Shown here in pieces: positions 28,582 through 37,064 of a DNA stretch of 64,000 nt. The DNA is taken from positions 2,790,001-2,854,000 of the forward strand of contig NZ_VIWW01000001.1 of NCBI RefSeq assembly GCF_007829885.1, given 5' to 3'. Source of the stretch: Streptomyces brevispora. GTDB lineage: Bacteria > Actinomycetota > Actinomycetes > Streptomycetales > Streptomycetaceae. The number at the start of each line of letters is the position of its first letter. Position 1 is the first letter of the stretch. The notes beneath the pieces are model-generated. The model was not told where the DNA came from. It did not search any database and saw only the letters and a list, made by a program, of their open reading frames with translations. Position numbers and translations under genes: made by a program.

Positions 28582-29082
28582 TCAGGCGTCCAGAACCTGC
28601 CCGTTGCGCCGCACGACGGGCTTGTCCACGCTCCAGGGGAAGTTGATCCAGCGATCGGTCTTCTTCCACACGTACTCGCACTTCACGAGCGACTGCGACT
28701 TCTCGTAGATGACCGCGGAGCGCACTTCGGCGACATGATCGATACAGAAGTCCCGCACCAGCTTGAGCGTCTTCCCGGTATCGGCGACATCGTCGGCGAT
28801 CAGGACCTTCTTGCGCGAGAAGTCGACGACGTTGGGCACGGGCGCCAGCATGACCGGCATCTCCAACGTGGTGCCCACCCCGGTGTAGAACTCCACGTTC
28901 ACCAGGTGGATGTTCTTGCAGTCCAGCGCGTACGCCAGCCCGCCCGCGACAAAGACCCCGCCACGCGCGATGCTCAGCACCACATCCGGCTCGTACCCGT
29001 CATCGGCCACGGCCTGCGCCAGCTCCCGCACGGCATGCCCGAACCCGTCGTACGTCAGGTTCTCCCGCGCGTCATCGCTCAT
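28582..29082 (-). CDS. phosphoribosyltransferase (hypoxanthine/xanthine-type fold)
   Basis: A 166-residue type I phosphoribosyltransferase with the PRPP loop KVLIADDVADTGKTLKLV near residues 90-107 and an early LSIARGGVFVAG loop. The C-terminal region DRWINFPWSVDKPVVRRN is typical of a small family close to xanthine/hypoxanthine PRTases, so a purine-salvage role is likely though not proven. The ATG at 29082 is 6 bp after the dcd stop on the same strand, so the two form an operon. Confidence 0.85.
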   Translation of the reverse strand: MSDDARENLTYDGFGHAVRELAQAVADDGYEPDVVLSIARGGVFVAGGLAYALDCKNIHLVNVEFYTGVGTTLEMPVMLAPVPNVVDFSRKKVLIADDVADTGKTLKLVRDFCIDHVAEVRSAVIYEKSQSLVKCEYVWKKTDRWINFPWSVDKPVVRRNGQVLDA

Positions 29083-29088
29083 CGGGCA

Positions 29089-29664
29089 TCACACCTGCGT
29101 CCGATGGAAATTCATGTACGAACGCGACGCGGTCGGACCGCGCTGCCCCTGGTATCGCGACCCGTACCGCTCGGAGCCGTAAGGGAACTCCGACGGAGAA
29201 CTCAGCCGGAACATGCACAGCTGGCCGATCTTCATCCCCGGCCAGAGCTTGATCGGCAGCGTCGCCAGATTCGACAGTTCGAGGGTCACGTGCCCGGAGA
29301 ACCCGGGATCGATGAACCCGGCCGTCGAATGCGTCACCAGCCCGAGCCGGCCGAGTGAACTCTTGCCCTCCAGCCGCGACGCAAGATCGTCGGGCAGCGA
29401 GATGACCTCGTACGTCGAGGCGAGCACGAACTCACCGGGGTGCAGGATGAACGCCTCGTCCCCGTCCGGCTCGACGGTGCGGGTCAGATCGGCCTGCTCA
29501 ACAGCCGGATCGATGTGCGGATAACGGTGATTCTCGAACACCCGGAAGTAGCGGTCGAGCCGCACATCGATGCTCGACGGCTGCACCATCGACGTATCGA
29601 ACGGATCAATACGTACGCGTCCGGCGTCGATCTCGGCCCGGATGTCCTTGTCTGAGAGAAGCAC
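29089..29664 (-). CDS. dcd: dCTP deaminase
   Basis: A 191-residue trimeric enzyme that deaminates dCTP to dUTP for dTTP synthesis. Visible motifs are [18 protein letters not shown], the [10 protein letters not shown] strand, [12 protein letters not shown] with its conserved Ser-Arg, and [18 protein letters not shown] with the catalytic glutamate. The GTG at 29664 gives the exact family length. It is co-directional with the downstream phosphoribosyltransferase gene. Confidence 0.95.
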   Translation of the reverse strand: MLLSDKDIRAEIDAGRVRIDPFDTSMVQPSSIDVRLDRYFRVFENHRYPHIDPAVEQADLTRTVEPDGDEAFILHPGEFVLASTYEVISLPDDLASRLEGKSSLGRLGLVTHSTAGFIDPGFSGHVTLELSNLATLPIKLWPGMKIGQLCMFRLSSPSEFPYGSERYGSRYQGQRGPTASRSYMNFHRTQV

Positions 29665-29742
29665 CCACCGAGGATACGCAGAACGCGCGGACCCACCCAC
29701 ATCGGGCCGCCCCGCGCGCCTGTCGCCGTCTTCCCGGAAGCT

Positions 29743-29916
29743 CTACCGCTCCTCGAACACCACAGGCACGGCATGCCGCAACCTGGCGCAACGAGGACAG
29801 CGGAGAAGCCGCCCGGGACCGATCCGCCCGGACCCGAGCTGCTGCATCGGGAACGAGGCGGCAGCGAAAACATGCCCTTCGGCACAGCGGACGACGGTGC
29901 GCTCCATGGAGTCCAT
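29743..29916 (-). CDS. small zinc-ribbon-like protein
   Basis: A 57-residue protein too short for most gene callers. The sequence MDSMERTVVRCAEGHVF, then a late RCPRCARLRH, gives one C-x4-H pair and one C-x2-C pair, a possible small zinc-binding site. I chose the ATG at 29916 because GGGAAGGGA lies a few bases upstream; a second ATG at 29907 is in frame. Very similar short proteins occur in Streptomyces. Function is unknown. The following 237 bp up to the tRNA hold nothing else I can support. Confidence 0.65.
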   Translation of the reverse strand: MDSMERTVVRCAEGHVFAAASFPMQQLGSGRIGPGRLLRCPRCARLRHAVPVVFEER

Positions 29917-30153
29917 CAAGTCCCTTCCCCATCAAGCAGTGGACGAGAAAGCCACATTAGGGGATGAACAGGACGCGACTCCACACGGCACTCCGACCAC
30001 CCACGCTACGCCCCCAACTCCCGCCCCACCCACCCGCATCGCCCTCTCCCCACGACACACATCCATCCCGTCCCACACCTGGGCTCACGCCTCGCGGGGT
30101 CTTCGATGGGGTACAGTGTGTGACGATGCGCCGCTGGTCAACCAGTGCGTTAC

Positions 30154-30224
30154 GCGGGTGTAGTTTAATGGTAGAACATGAGCTTCCCAAGCTCAGAGCG
30201 CGAGTTCGATTCTCGTCACCCGCT
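30154..30224 (+). tRNA. tRNA-Gly (anticodon CCC)
   Basis: A 71-nt cloverleaf without encoded CCA. The acceptor stem is GCGGGTG with CACCCGC, the anticodon stem GAGC/GCTC holds loop TTCCCAA (anticodon CCC), and the T loop is TTCGATT in GCGAG/CTCGT. It reads Gly GGG codons. Its 3' half is the integration site for the element array that follows. Confidence 0.95.
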
Positions 30225-30225
30225 C
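30184..30225 (+). repeat. attachment core attL (att0) in the 3' half of tRNA-Gly
   Basis: The 42-bp core runs from the anticodon loop (TTCCCAAGCTC) to the end of the tRNA (CACCCGCTC). It recurs at 48029, 50985, 62584 and 63565, always on the same strand. Only this copy has the 5' half of the tRNA. Confidence 0.92.
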
Positions 30226-30232
30226 TTTGATT

Positions 30233-30259
30233 AAGGCCCTGGTCAGCGACCGGGGCCTT
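30233..30259 (+). terminator. tRNA-Gly terminator hairpin
   Basis: AAGGCCCTGGTC pairs with GACCGGGGCCTT around a 3-base loop, with one mismatch, followed by TCTTGTTGT. The same hairpin, with variations, follows every other att copy in the window. Confidence 0.85.
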
Positions 30260-30462
30260 TCTTGTTGTCTAGACCTCTTAGTGGATGACGTGCCCTCCGC
30301 GTGCCCCAAGTCGCAGGAACCCGCATCCAGAGGGCATGAGGCAGCCCTCATCCAGCAGCCGAAAGCCGGAGGCGCCCTTCTGGCTCCCACCGTGGCGCGC
30401 ATCACACCTGCCGCGTTTTGGTGGGCGCCACCTGCGCGCGAAGTGGCAGCACCGACGGGCTC

Positions 30463-31632
30463 CTACGTTCCTGCCTCATCCTCTTTCCCGGCGCCCTCTT
30501 GGGCATCGAACGCGTAGGGATGGACGTACCTGCCTTCGTTGAAGGGGGTGAACCAACTCTTGATGCCCATCGGCGCGATCCCCAGGGATGCAAGCGCCGG
30601 TTCCTCATCAATCCCGTCCGCCGCATCGTCGTACAGCCACTCGTGGTCCATGTCCTCATAGACCTGGTCGGCAAATGAGTCGAGCGCTGACGAAGTACCC
30701 GAGTCAAGCAACCCGTATAGGTCCAGGGTGCTCTTCGCCTGTTCCAGCAGCAGTCTCAGTACCAGTTCCTCCGCGACACAGCTGAGCTGCTGGAAAGAGC
30801 CATGAGTGAAGCGGGTGGTCAGCGTGATCGCTGTGACAAGGAATCGGCGTGTGAAGGAGGCGCTGTACTGCAGCGCGTAGCGGCCCGGAAGCCCTTCGAG
30901 GAGCCAGAACGGTCGCTCGCTCTCGGCAACGGTTGTCCGATGCTGAGTGAGGGTCTGCAGGTCCTGGAAGAGTTCATCCACGAGCAGATGAGTGCCGTGT
31001 ACCAGCGCTCCGGCTGCGAGCCCGGCGTCCTCCGCAGAGACGCCGAAGGCAAAGTCATCCTCCCCGTTGTTCTCTCCGTCTTCGTCGCCGATGACCCCGA
31101 ACATGTCGGGGCCGAAGGCTCTCAGTTCGCCGGCCATGGAGCTAAGCGTGACGCACATGGCCGCACTCTCGGCAGCCTGATCCGTCTCGGCCCTAGGCTC
31201 GGAACCCGGGCCTTGCGCTGGCTGAGTATGACGAGCTCTACGGGTGGCCGGGTCGTCAGGTGGCACATTAGGACCACCCGCCGCGTCGAGGTTCTCCTTC
31301 ATCGATTCGGGGTGCAATTCAACCTCGTACCGGTCGACGGTCCACTCCGACAACAGCTCCGAACGATCAAGGAGCTCTCCCACAACGGATCCGACAGCGT
31401 CCTCGGCAAGCTCCAGCGATGGAGCATCAACGAAGACCTTCAACAAGGCCCCGCCGGGGTACACCGCCACGATCGAGTCGAGGAGATCGACTTCCAGACC
31501 GTCGGGTCCTTCGATGGCATCGACCGACGCAAAGCCCTGCTCAAGCAGGGAAACTGCACCCGCACGTTGCAGAGGGTCCATTTCCGGAGCGCCCTCGGGG
31601 ATCCGGGTATCCACAGTCACGACGTAAGTCAC
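30463..31632 (-). CDS. unknown protein encoded at the element left end
   Basis: A 389-residue protein I do not recognise. Residues 1-110 look like a small alpha/beta domain (VTVDTRIPEGAPEMDPLQRAG, then a VDLLDSIVAVYPGG strand). Residues 115-150 are a polar linker. The rest is mostly helical, with LPGRYALQYSASFTRRFLVTAITLTTRFTHGSF and an acidic C-terminal third. The start is GTG at 31632, with no strong ribosome site; an ATG 17 codons in is possible. Its codon use is less G/C-biased than core genes. It lies between the tRNA and the integrase gene and is transcribed leftward like the integrase. Confidence 0.65.
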   Translation of the reverse strand: MTYVVTVDTRIPEGAPEMDPLQRAGAVSLLEQGFASVDAIEGPDGLEVDLLDSIVAVYPGGALLKVFVDAPSLELAEDAVGSVVGELLDRSELLSEWTVDRYEVELHPESMKENLDAAGGPNVPPDDPATRRARHTQPAQGPGSEPRAETDQAAESAAMCVTLSSMAGELRAFGPDMFGVIGDEDGENNGEDDFAFGVSAEDAGLAAGALVHGTHLLVDELFQDLQTLTQHRTTVAESERPFWLLEGLPGRYALQYSASFTRRFLVTAITLTTRFTHGSFQQLSCVAEELVLRLLLEQAKSTLDLYGLLDSGTSSALDSFADQVYEDMDHEWLYDDAADGIDEEPALASLGIAPMGIKSWFTPFNEGRYVHPYAFDAQEGAGKEDEAGT

Positions 31633-32099
31633 GCATCCAAGAATGGCAGGACAGGGCCACCGCGGTTCCGCGATTGAACAATGTTGAGCACTCTCTGCCA
31701 GAACAAGGTCGGTGCTGCGCCGTGAAGGATCAGATCGAGTTCACCACCAGACCTTGGCCCACCTCGATCTCGGCAGATTGACCGCACGGGCCGCTTCCGG
31801 CGTGCCACGATGGGTGGGCTCAAGCAAGACGAGCATGAGGTCGGCGGCAGGGGCGGGAATCCCTGTCGAAGGTCTTCGTTCCCCTGGGTCGACGTGCCAG
31901 GAGAACGGAAACACTCGAAACCCTCAGCACCGCGGAGATCCGCTCACAACATCTTGGAGGCAGTCGGTAGTTGCGGGTCGGCTCCGCGCGGATCTGAAAC
32001 GTCGGCAGGTCCTCAGCTATTGGCCACTGTTAACAGGTGGTCGAGCTGAGGCTGACCTGCCCCGGAATCGACCACCGCGAGCTGGATTGGTAGACCCGC
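31633..32099. other. intergenic, no supported gene
   Basis: This 467-bp stretch between a leftward unknown gene and a small rightward membrane protein gene contains only weak short frames. It probably holds the promoters of both neighbours. Confidence 0.45.
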
Positions 32100-32294
32100 A
32101 TGCCACCGAGCTTCAAGACCCGACTGATGCTTGTCATCATCGCCGTGCTGTTGTCCCTCGTGGTCGCCCTTGCGACAGCGTTTGTCTTCTACGCCGCCAA
32201 GGAAAGCCTCCTCGTCGCGTTGACTGCTGGAGGCGGCGCGTTTGTCGCCACGATGACCCTGTGCCTTGGAGTGTTCTCGCTGTTCTCTCAATAG
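32100..32294 (+). CDS. small two-helix membrane protein
   Basis: A 64-residue protein with two hydrophobic helices (LMLVIIAVLLSLVVALATAFVF after a basic start, and a second ending TMTLCLGVFSLFSQ) joined by a short polar loop. It begins MPPSFKTRL, a cytoplasmic basic lead. No strong ribosome site is seen. It could be a transfer-associated membrane protein, but that is only suggested by location. Confidence 0.5.
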   Translation: MPPSFKTRLMLVIIAVLLSLVVALATAFVFYAAKESLLVALTAGGGAFVATMTLCLGVFSLFSQ

Positions 32295-32447
32295 GGCGCG
32301 CACCACCAAGCCGCCGAACTGAGATGGGGCGAGCCACCGCAGAGGCCCGCCCCATCTACACCTGGCGCGACGCGAGATCATGGCAGATGCGGTCAGTCGG
32401 CTGCCGCACCGCAGGCAATTGGGCCCGTCGTAATGCTCTGTCGCTCG

Positions 32448-33584
32448 TCATTCCTTGTGCTGAGAGGCTTGCATGCGCTGGGAGCGCACCCGCTCATCCA
32501 GCCCCGACGCCACCTCCCGTTGCCGCGCGGCGTCAGAGTGCTGGTAGATCAGCGCAGCCTTCTCCGAAGACTGGCCGGCGCGGACCATCGTGTCCTTGAG
32601 CGTGGCGCCCGACTGGGTGGACAGGGTGTGGCCGGTGTGCCGGAGGTCGTAGAAGCGGAAGCCCTCCGGCAGGCCGACCTTGGTCCGAGCCCTGCGCCAC
32701 TTGCGGCCGAAGGTGGACCGGCGGAAGGGTGCGCCCCTCTCCCCGACGAACAGGAGCCCGTCGGGTTCCTTCTCGGCGTACCAATCGAGGTGACGCTTCA
32801 CCTCGATGTACAGGAAGGCGGGCAGGAAGACGGTTCGCCTTCCCGCGGCCGACTTGGTGTCGCCTTCGACGCGACGCCCGGTGGTCAGCTCGGGTGCGGC
32901 GTCGCGGATCTTGACCGCGAGGGATTCGAGGGTGACGTCGGGCCGCCGAAGGGCGGCCTGCTCCTCCGGGCGCATGGGCCCGTAGGCACCGAAGTAGACC
33001 ATCAGCCGCCACCTCGGCCCCATGGCGTCGGCGAGCGCGTCGACCTGTTCGACGGTGGCCGTCGGGCGTTCTTTGGCCTTCTCGCTGCCGGCGCCCCTGA
33101 TCCGGCAGGGGTTGCGGCGGATCAGCTCGTCGTCGGCCGCCGTCTCCATGATGGCCTTGAGAAGGCGGTAGGACTTGGCGACAGTCGTCGCACCGGTAGC
33201 CCCCAGCCGCTCGACCCGCCAGGTGCGCACGCCCGGCGGCGTGATGCCATCCAGATTCACCGAGGCGAATGCGGGCAGCAGGTGCAGGCGCAGGAGCCTT
33301 CGGTACAGCTCCTCCGTGGTGGCGGAGAGCCCGCGTTCCTCGACCCACTTCATGGCGTACGTCTCGAAGTTGATCGAGCCGGCGTCGGGATCAACCCAGT
33401 GCTTGCGCTCGATGTCGGCCTGGATGAGCGTGAGCCAGGTCTGGGCCTCGGTACGCGTCTCGAAGGTCTCCGGGGCGGTGCGACGGCTGCCGTCCGGAGC
33501 CCAGTAGCGCGTCTGCCACCGCCCTGACGGGAGCTGACGAACGGTGCCGAACTCGCGCCGCCGCTGCGGCTTACGGACGGCCAT
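32448..33584 (-). CDS. int: tyrosine-type site-specific integrase
   Basis: A 378-residue tyrosine recombinase that should join the element att site to the tRNA-Gly core. The N-terminal arm-binding domain (FGTVRQLPSGRWQTRYWAPDG) and SAM-like core-binding domain precede the catalytic domain. That domain has the first arginine in AYGPMRPEEQAAL, HxxR in YDLRHTGHTLS and the nucleophilic tyrosine in ALIYQHSD. The ATG overlaps the excisionase stop by one base, so the two are coupled. It is the only integrase gene in the whole att array. Confidence 0.93.
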   Translation of the reverse strand: MAVRKPQRRREFGTVRQLPSGRWQTRYWAPDGSRRTAPETFETRTEAQTWLTLIQADIERKHWVDPDAGSINFETYAMKWVEERGLSATTEELYRRLLRLHLLPAFASVNLDGITPPGVRTWRVERLGATGATTVAKSYRLLKAIMETAADDELIRRNPCRIRGAGSEKAKERPTATVEQVDALADAMGPRWRLMVYFGAYGPMRPEEQAALRRPDVTLESLAVKIRDAAPELTTGRRVEGDTKSAAGRRTVFLPAFLYIEVKRHLDWYAEKEPDGLLFVGERGAPFRRSTFGRKWRRARTKVGLPEGFRFYDLRHTGHTLSTQSGATLKDTMVRAGQSSEKAALIYQHSDAARQREVASGLDERVRSQRMQASQHKE

Positions 33585-33802
33585 CAGGCTGCCTTCCCGA
33601 AGCGGGAACGCGCGTCGCCGAGAGTCGGAACGGTGCGCTCCTCGATGTACGCGGCGATGGCGCTCTCAGGGATCCGTACGGGCTTGCCGAGCTTGACGTA
33701 GCGGATGCGGCGCTCCTGGATGAGTCGCCGGATGAAGCGCACGCCGGTGCCCAGGCGCTCGGCTGCCTGCTCCACGGTGAGGAGGGTGTCGGTAGTGGTC
33801 AC
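33584..33802 (-). CDS. xis: excisionase-like helix-turn-helix protein
   Basis: A 72-residue DNA-binding protein of the MerR/excisionase HTH_17 group (LLTVEQAAERLGTGVRFIRRLIQERRIRYVKLGKPVRIPESAIAAYI). In such elements Xis directs excision by the adjacent Int. The GTG at 33802 is the best start inside the family region, though its GGGGAGG site overlaps it closely; the open frame runs further upstream to a TTG at 33859. It is coupled to int. Confidence 0.85.
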   Translation of the reverse strand: MTTTDTLLTVEQAAERLGTGVRFIRRLIQERRIRYVKLGKPVRIPESAIAAYIEERTVPTLGDARSRFGKAA

Positions 33803-33990
33803 CTCCCCCTGCGGTCGCGGGGGCTGAACGGGGGCGTGCGGTATCGCCGAAGGGCGCAAGTGAGTGCTCCGGTTCCGGCCGGCGGATGGGGCGGCAACCC
33901 CGCGCCTGGCCTCGTGTCGTTCAGGGATGGGATGGGCAGGACGGCCACAGCAAGGGTTTGCGTTCCCGCTGCGCCAGGTGGAGTGGGCCG

Positions 33991-34476
33991 CTATGCGTCG
34001 GAGGCAGGCCCGTACTCTTCGTTGCTCTTCATCAGTTCGGTGGCGATGGCGTTGGAGACCATCACGTCAGCCTCCTTACGGATGTCCGGGTGGTCGGCAA
34101 GATAGGCGTCGAGCTGGTCGCGAGCTTTCCGCGCCTCATGGTTGGCACGGTTGGAGGCTCTGTAGGCGGCAACGACGTTGTCGATCAGCTCCATGGCCCG
34201 GCCCATGGTCGCCAGGCTGGGCGGCCCGACGAAGTTGCTGAGCGGGACGCCGAAGATCTCGGCGAAGCCGATGGCCTCATCGAGGTTGATCCGGCGCTTG
34301 CGGTTCTCGATGCGCCAGACCGCAGACGGGTTCATGTCGAAGCCGACGTCGTTCATGCGGTCGGACAGCGTGGTGGTGCTCCAGCCGCGTTTCTCGCGCT
34401 CCAGTTTGACCCGCACAGCGGCGTTTTCCTCACCGCTGAGGAGCACGCCCTCAGGGTTTCCCTCGTCATCCGGCAT
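33991..34476 (-). CDS. XRE-type helix-turn-helix repressor
   Basis: A 161-residue regulator. Residues 18-80 form a Cro/CI-type helix-turn-helix (VRVKLEREKRGWSTTTLSDRMNDVGFDMNPSAVWRIENRKRRI). The C-terminal part is helical and could dimerize. It is divergent from the DUF3631 gene across a region with a strong inverted repeat, so it is the likely immunity-type repressor of the replication/mobilization genes. Confidence 0.85.
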   Translation of the reverse strand: MPDDEGNPEGVLLSGEENAAVRVKLEREKRGWSTTTLSDRMNDVGFDMNPSAVWRIENRKRRINLDEAIGFAEIFGVPLSNFVGPPSLATMGRAMELIDNVVAAYRASNRANHEARKARDQLDAYLADHPDIRKEADVMVSNAIATELMKSNEEYGPASDA

Positions 34477-34544
34477 CGCCCCCTCCTCCCGTTCGCTGCG
34501 TGTACCGCCGGTTGTGCGGCATAGAACAAGATTAGCATCCGTTC

Positions 34545-34574
34545 TGCGGATCGCATAGCTCTATGCGATCCGCA
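34545..34574. promoter_or_regulatory. operator palindrome in the divergent repressor/DUF3631 promoter region
   Basis: A perfect inverted repeat with 14-bp arms (TGCGGATCGCATAG and its complement) and a 2-bp spacer. A further half-site, GCGGCATAG, lies at about 34516, and GATCCGCATAG overlaps the right edge. The local sequence is A/T-richer than its surroundings, and a possible promoter overlaps. It is the natural binding site of the adjacent XRE repressor. Confidence 0.82.
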
Positions 34575-34775
34575 TAGTCCGTGGTACTGTAAAGCACCCC
34601 AGCAGACCGCACCGATCCGCTGAGGCATGCCTTCAACCAGCCCCGACATACAAAAAGCCCCCCGGTGACCCAACACCGAGGGGCTCAGAGCGCAAACCTC
34701 ATGCCGCCCATCCCTGAACGACTGACCTGCGAGGCCGGGATTGCCGTCCCATTGGCCCGCAAGCGGAGGAGCTAC

Positions 34776-36011
34776 ATGTCCAGTATGGACGATCCCGCCC
34801 AGAGCACGCCATCCCTTCCGGACACCGCCGCCGTATGGCCGCCGGTGGCCATACCCGGCCGCCCCGCCGAACCCGTACCGCCGCCCGCAGAGGAGCCCGA
34901 ACCTGCTCCGGCGTCCGAGGGCGAGGCGGTGCTCGCGGAGCTGCGGGAGCAGATTCGCCGCTACGTCGTACTGCCGAGCGGGGAGGCTTTCACAGCTGTG
35001 ACCCTGTGGGTTGCGGCTACGCACTTGCAGACGGCGTGGCAGCACGCTCCGCGACTGGCCGTCGTGGGGCCGGCGAAGCGGTGCGGCAAGTCGCGGCTGC
35101 TGGACGTGATCACCGAGAGCGTTCACGATCCGTTGATCACGGTCAACGCGTCGGCCGCCGCGGTGTTCCGGTCGATCACCGCCACACCGCCCACCCTGCT
35201 GGTCGACGAGGCCGACACTCTCTTCGGCTCCGCGAAGGTCGCGGAGAAGAACGAGGAGATGCGCGGCCTGCTCAACGCGGGGCACCAGCGCAACCGCCCC
35301 ACCCTGCGGGTTTCCGGACCCAACCACGAGGTCTCGAGGTTCCCCACGTTCGCCATGGCGGCCCTCGCTGGCATCGGCGACCTGCCGGACACGATCATGG
35401 ACCGGTCGATCGTGATCCGGATGCGGCGCCGCAGGCCGGGCGAGAAGGTGGCGGAGTTCCGTACTTTCCGTGACACCCCGCCGCTCCACGCGCTACGTGA
35501 CCGGCTCGTCGCCTGGCTGACTCCCCTGCACGCCGAGGCGATGGAGCTGACACCGGCCATGCCGGTCGAAGACCGGGCGGCCGACACCTGGCAGCCGCTG
35601 GTGAGCGTCGCCGATCTCGCCGGCGGAGCATGGCCGGACCTCGCCCGCACCGCCTGCCAGATCATGGCCAAGCACGAAGCCGAGCACGACCAGGACCGCA
35701 GCAGCCTGGGCATCCGCCTCCTGGCCGACATCCGCCGCGCCTTCACCACTGAAGGCAACCCGCCGGCACTCCGCACCAGCCGGCTCCTCGACATCCTCAA
35801 CCAGGACGACGAAATGCCCTGGGCGGAGTACACCACCCACGGACTGACCCCTCGGGGCCTGCAACTCCTGCTCAAGGAGTACGACATCAGCTCGGTCACC
35901 CGCCGCTTCCACGGCAACGTTCAGGCCCGAGGCTTCACCCGCCTGCAGTTCGCCGACTCCTGGGCCCGCTACTGCCCCGAGCCCACACCCGAAACGACGA
36001 CCGGGGCCTGA
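34776..36011 (+). CDS. DUF3631 P-loop ATPase
   Basis: A 411-residue protein. Residues 1-50 are Pro/Ala/Glu-rich. The P-loop domain has GPAKRCGKSRLL (Walker A-like), TLLVDEADTLF (Walker B) and a DRSIVIRMRRRRPGE sensor region. The C-terminal 150 residues match the DUF3631 pattern ending with a winged-helix-like segment. Such proteins are common on Streptomyces plasmids and integrative elements and are thought to serve replication or transfer. The ATG at 34776 has GGAGGAGCTAC directly upstream. Confidence 0.82.
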   Translation: MSSMDDPAQSTPSLPDTAAVWPPVAIPGRPAEPVPPPAEEPEPAPASEGEAVLAELREQIRRYVVLPSGEAFTAVTLWVAATHLQTAWQHAPRLAVVGPAKRCGKSRLLDVITESVHDPLITVNASAAAVFRSITATPPTLLVDEADTLFGSAKVAEKNEEMRGLLNAGHQRNRPTLRVSGPNHEVSRFPTFAMAALAGIGDLPDTIMDRSIVIRMRRRRPGEKVAEFRTFRDTPPLHALRDRLVAWLTPLHAEAMELTPAMPVEDRAADTWQPLVSVADLAGGAWPDLARTACQIMAKHEAEHDQDRSSLGIRLLADIRRAFTTEGNPPALRTSRLLDILNQDDEMPWAEYTTHGLTPRGLQLLLKEYDISSVTRRFHGNVQARGFTRLQFADSWARYCPEPTPETTTGA

Positions 36012-36147
36012 CCCGGCACGACCCGTCACGACCCGTCTCCGCGCAGGTCAGCGCGGTGACGAGTCGCGGTCCGGTGACGAGTCGACTCGTCACTACCGCC
36101 GCACTCGTACCAGCCCTGACCAGGCACGCGACGAGTCGTGACGGGTC
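36010..36147. repeat. direct and inverted repeat array, possible oriT/clt or operator
   Basis: Three tandem 10-bp repeats, GACCCG(G/T)CAC, lie at 36010-36039, overlapping the DUF3631 stop. GTGACGAGTCG occurs at 36056 and 36074, and 36074-36093 is a perfect 20-bp palindrome. A nearly complementary copy of the first repeats (GACGAGTCGTGACGGGTC) lies at 36130-36147. Streptomyces TraB-type proteins recognise GACCCGGA repeats at clt sites, and relaxases need inverted repeats at oriT. Either role fits, but neither is shown. Confidence 0.6.
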
Positions 36148-36199
36148 CCCCGCCCTCAGGGCCACCTCAGCCGCACCCCGCACTCTGGAGCATTTCCCC

Positions 36200-36970
36200 T
36201 TGTCCTCCCCCGCCATCACCGCGGCACCGTCTGCCCCGCTGCCACTGGCCACCGCGATCCGCACGGGCGTGTCGCTGCTGGCCGTGGCCGCCTTCGCACT
36301 GTCCTACGACGCGCTGCGTCAGATGGCCGCCGCCAGCCACATCCACCGGGCGCTCACCTATGCCTTCCCGCTCGTCATTGACGGGTTCATCGCCATCGGG
36401 ATCGGCGCCCTGCTCATCCTGCGGACCGCCCCCCTGTCCGCCCGCCTCTACGTCTCCGCCCTGGTCGGCGTCGCCACCGCCACAAGCATCTGGGCCAACG
36501 TCCTGCACGCCGTCCGCCTCAACCAGCAGACCCGCCACACCAACCTCGCCCTCGACGACATCACCGTCGGAGTCATCTCCGCCATCGCCCCGCTCGCCCT
36601 GGCCGGAGCCGTCCACTTCTACCTCCTCGTCGCCCGACGCCCCACAGCCACCGACCGCCACAACAGCGGCGACCGCCACGAACCCCGCGCGGAACACACC
36701 ATCGGTAAGCTCGCGCCACCACACGCCACGGACACGGACACCGATGTGCCGCAGCAGCCCGGTAAGCCGGGAGGCAAGCAGTCGAGCGTTTCCCTGGAGC
36801 AGGCCGTGGCCATCGGCCGCACGGCTCCCCTCGGACGAGGCAACAGCGTTTCCCGCCGCAACGTCGAGAAGGCAATCCGGGGCAACGGATTCGGCATGTC
36901 ACGCGCCCGCCTGGACAAGGTCAAGGACCTGCTGCAGGCCGAACTCGACGTCACCACAAGCGCCGACTGA
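36200..36970 (+). CDS. DUF2637 membrane protein
   Basis: A 256-residue protein with four hydrophobic helices in residues 20-145 (TGVSLLAVAAFALSYDALRQMA, the AYPLVIDGFIAIGIGALLIL-like segment, VSALVGVATATSIWANVLHAV and VISAIAPLALAGAVHFYLLVA). A polar cytoplasmic C-terminal half follows. DUF2637 proteins are typical of actinobacterial plasmids and integrative elements near transfer genes. I chose the TTG at 36200 after GGAG because upstream starts fall inside the repeat array; a GTG at 36056 would add 48 residues. Confidence 0.7.
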   Translation: MSSPAITAAPSAPLPLATAIRTGVSLLAVAAFALSYDALRQMAAASHIHRALTYAFPLVIDGFIAIGIGALLILRTAPLSARLYVSALVGVATATSIWANVLHAVRLNQQTRHTNLALDDITVGVISAIAPLALAGAVHFYLLVARRPTATDRHNSGDRHEPRAEHTIGKLAPPHATDTDTDVPQQPGKPGGKQSSVSLEQAVAIGRTAPLGRGNSVSRRNVEKAIRGNGFGMSRARLDKVKDLLQAELDVTTSAD

Positions 36971-37064
36971 ACCTCGCACCCCACAGCACCCCAGCCCGTT
37001 CCTCCCATGAATCAGCACCGGAGGAACGGGCCCTCTCCCTCCACCACCGCTTGCAGGAGCCCTC

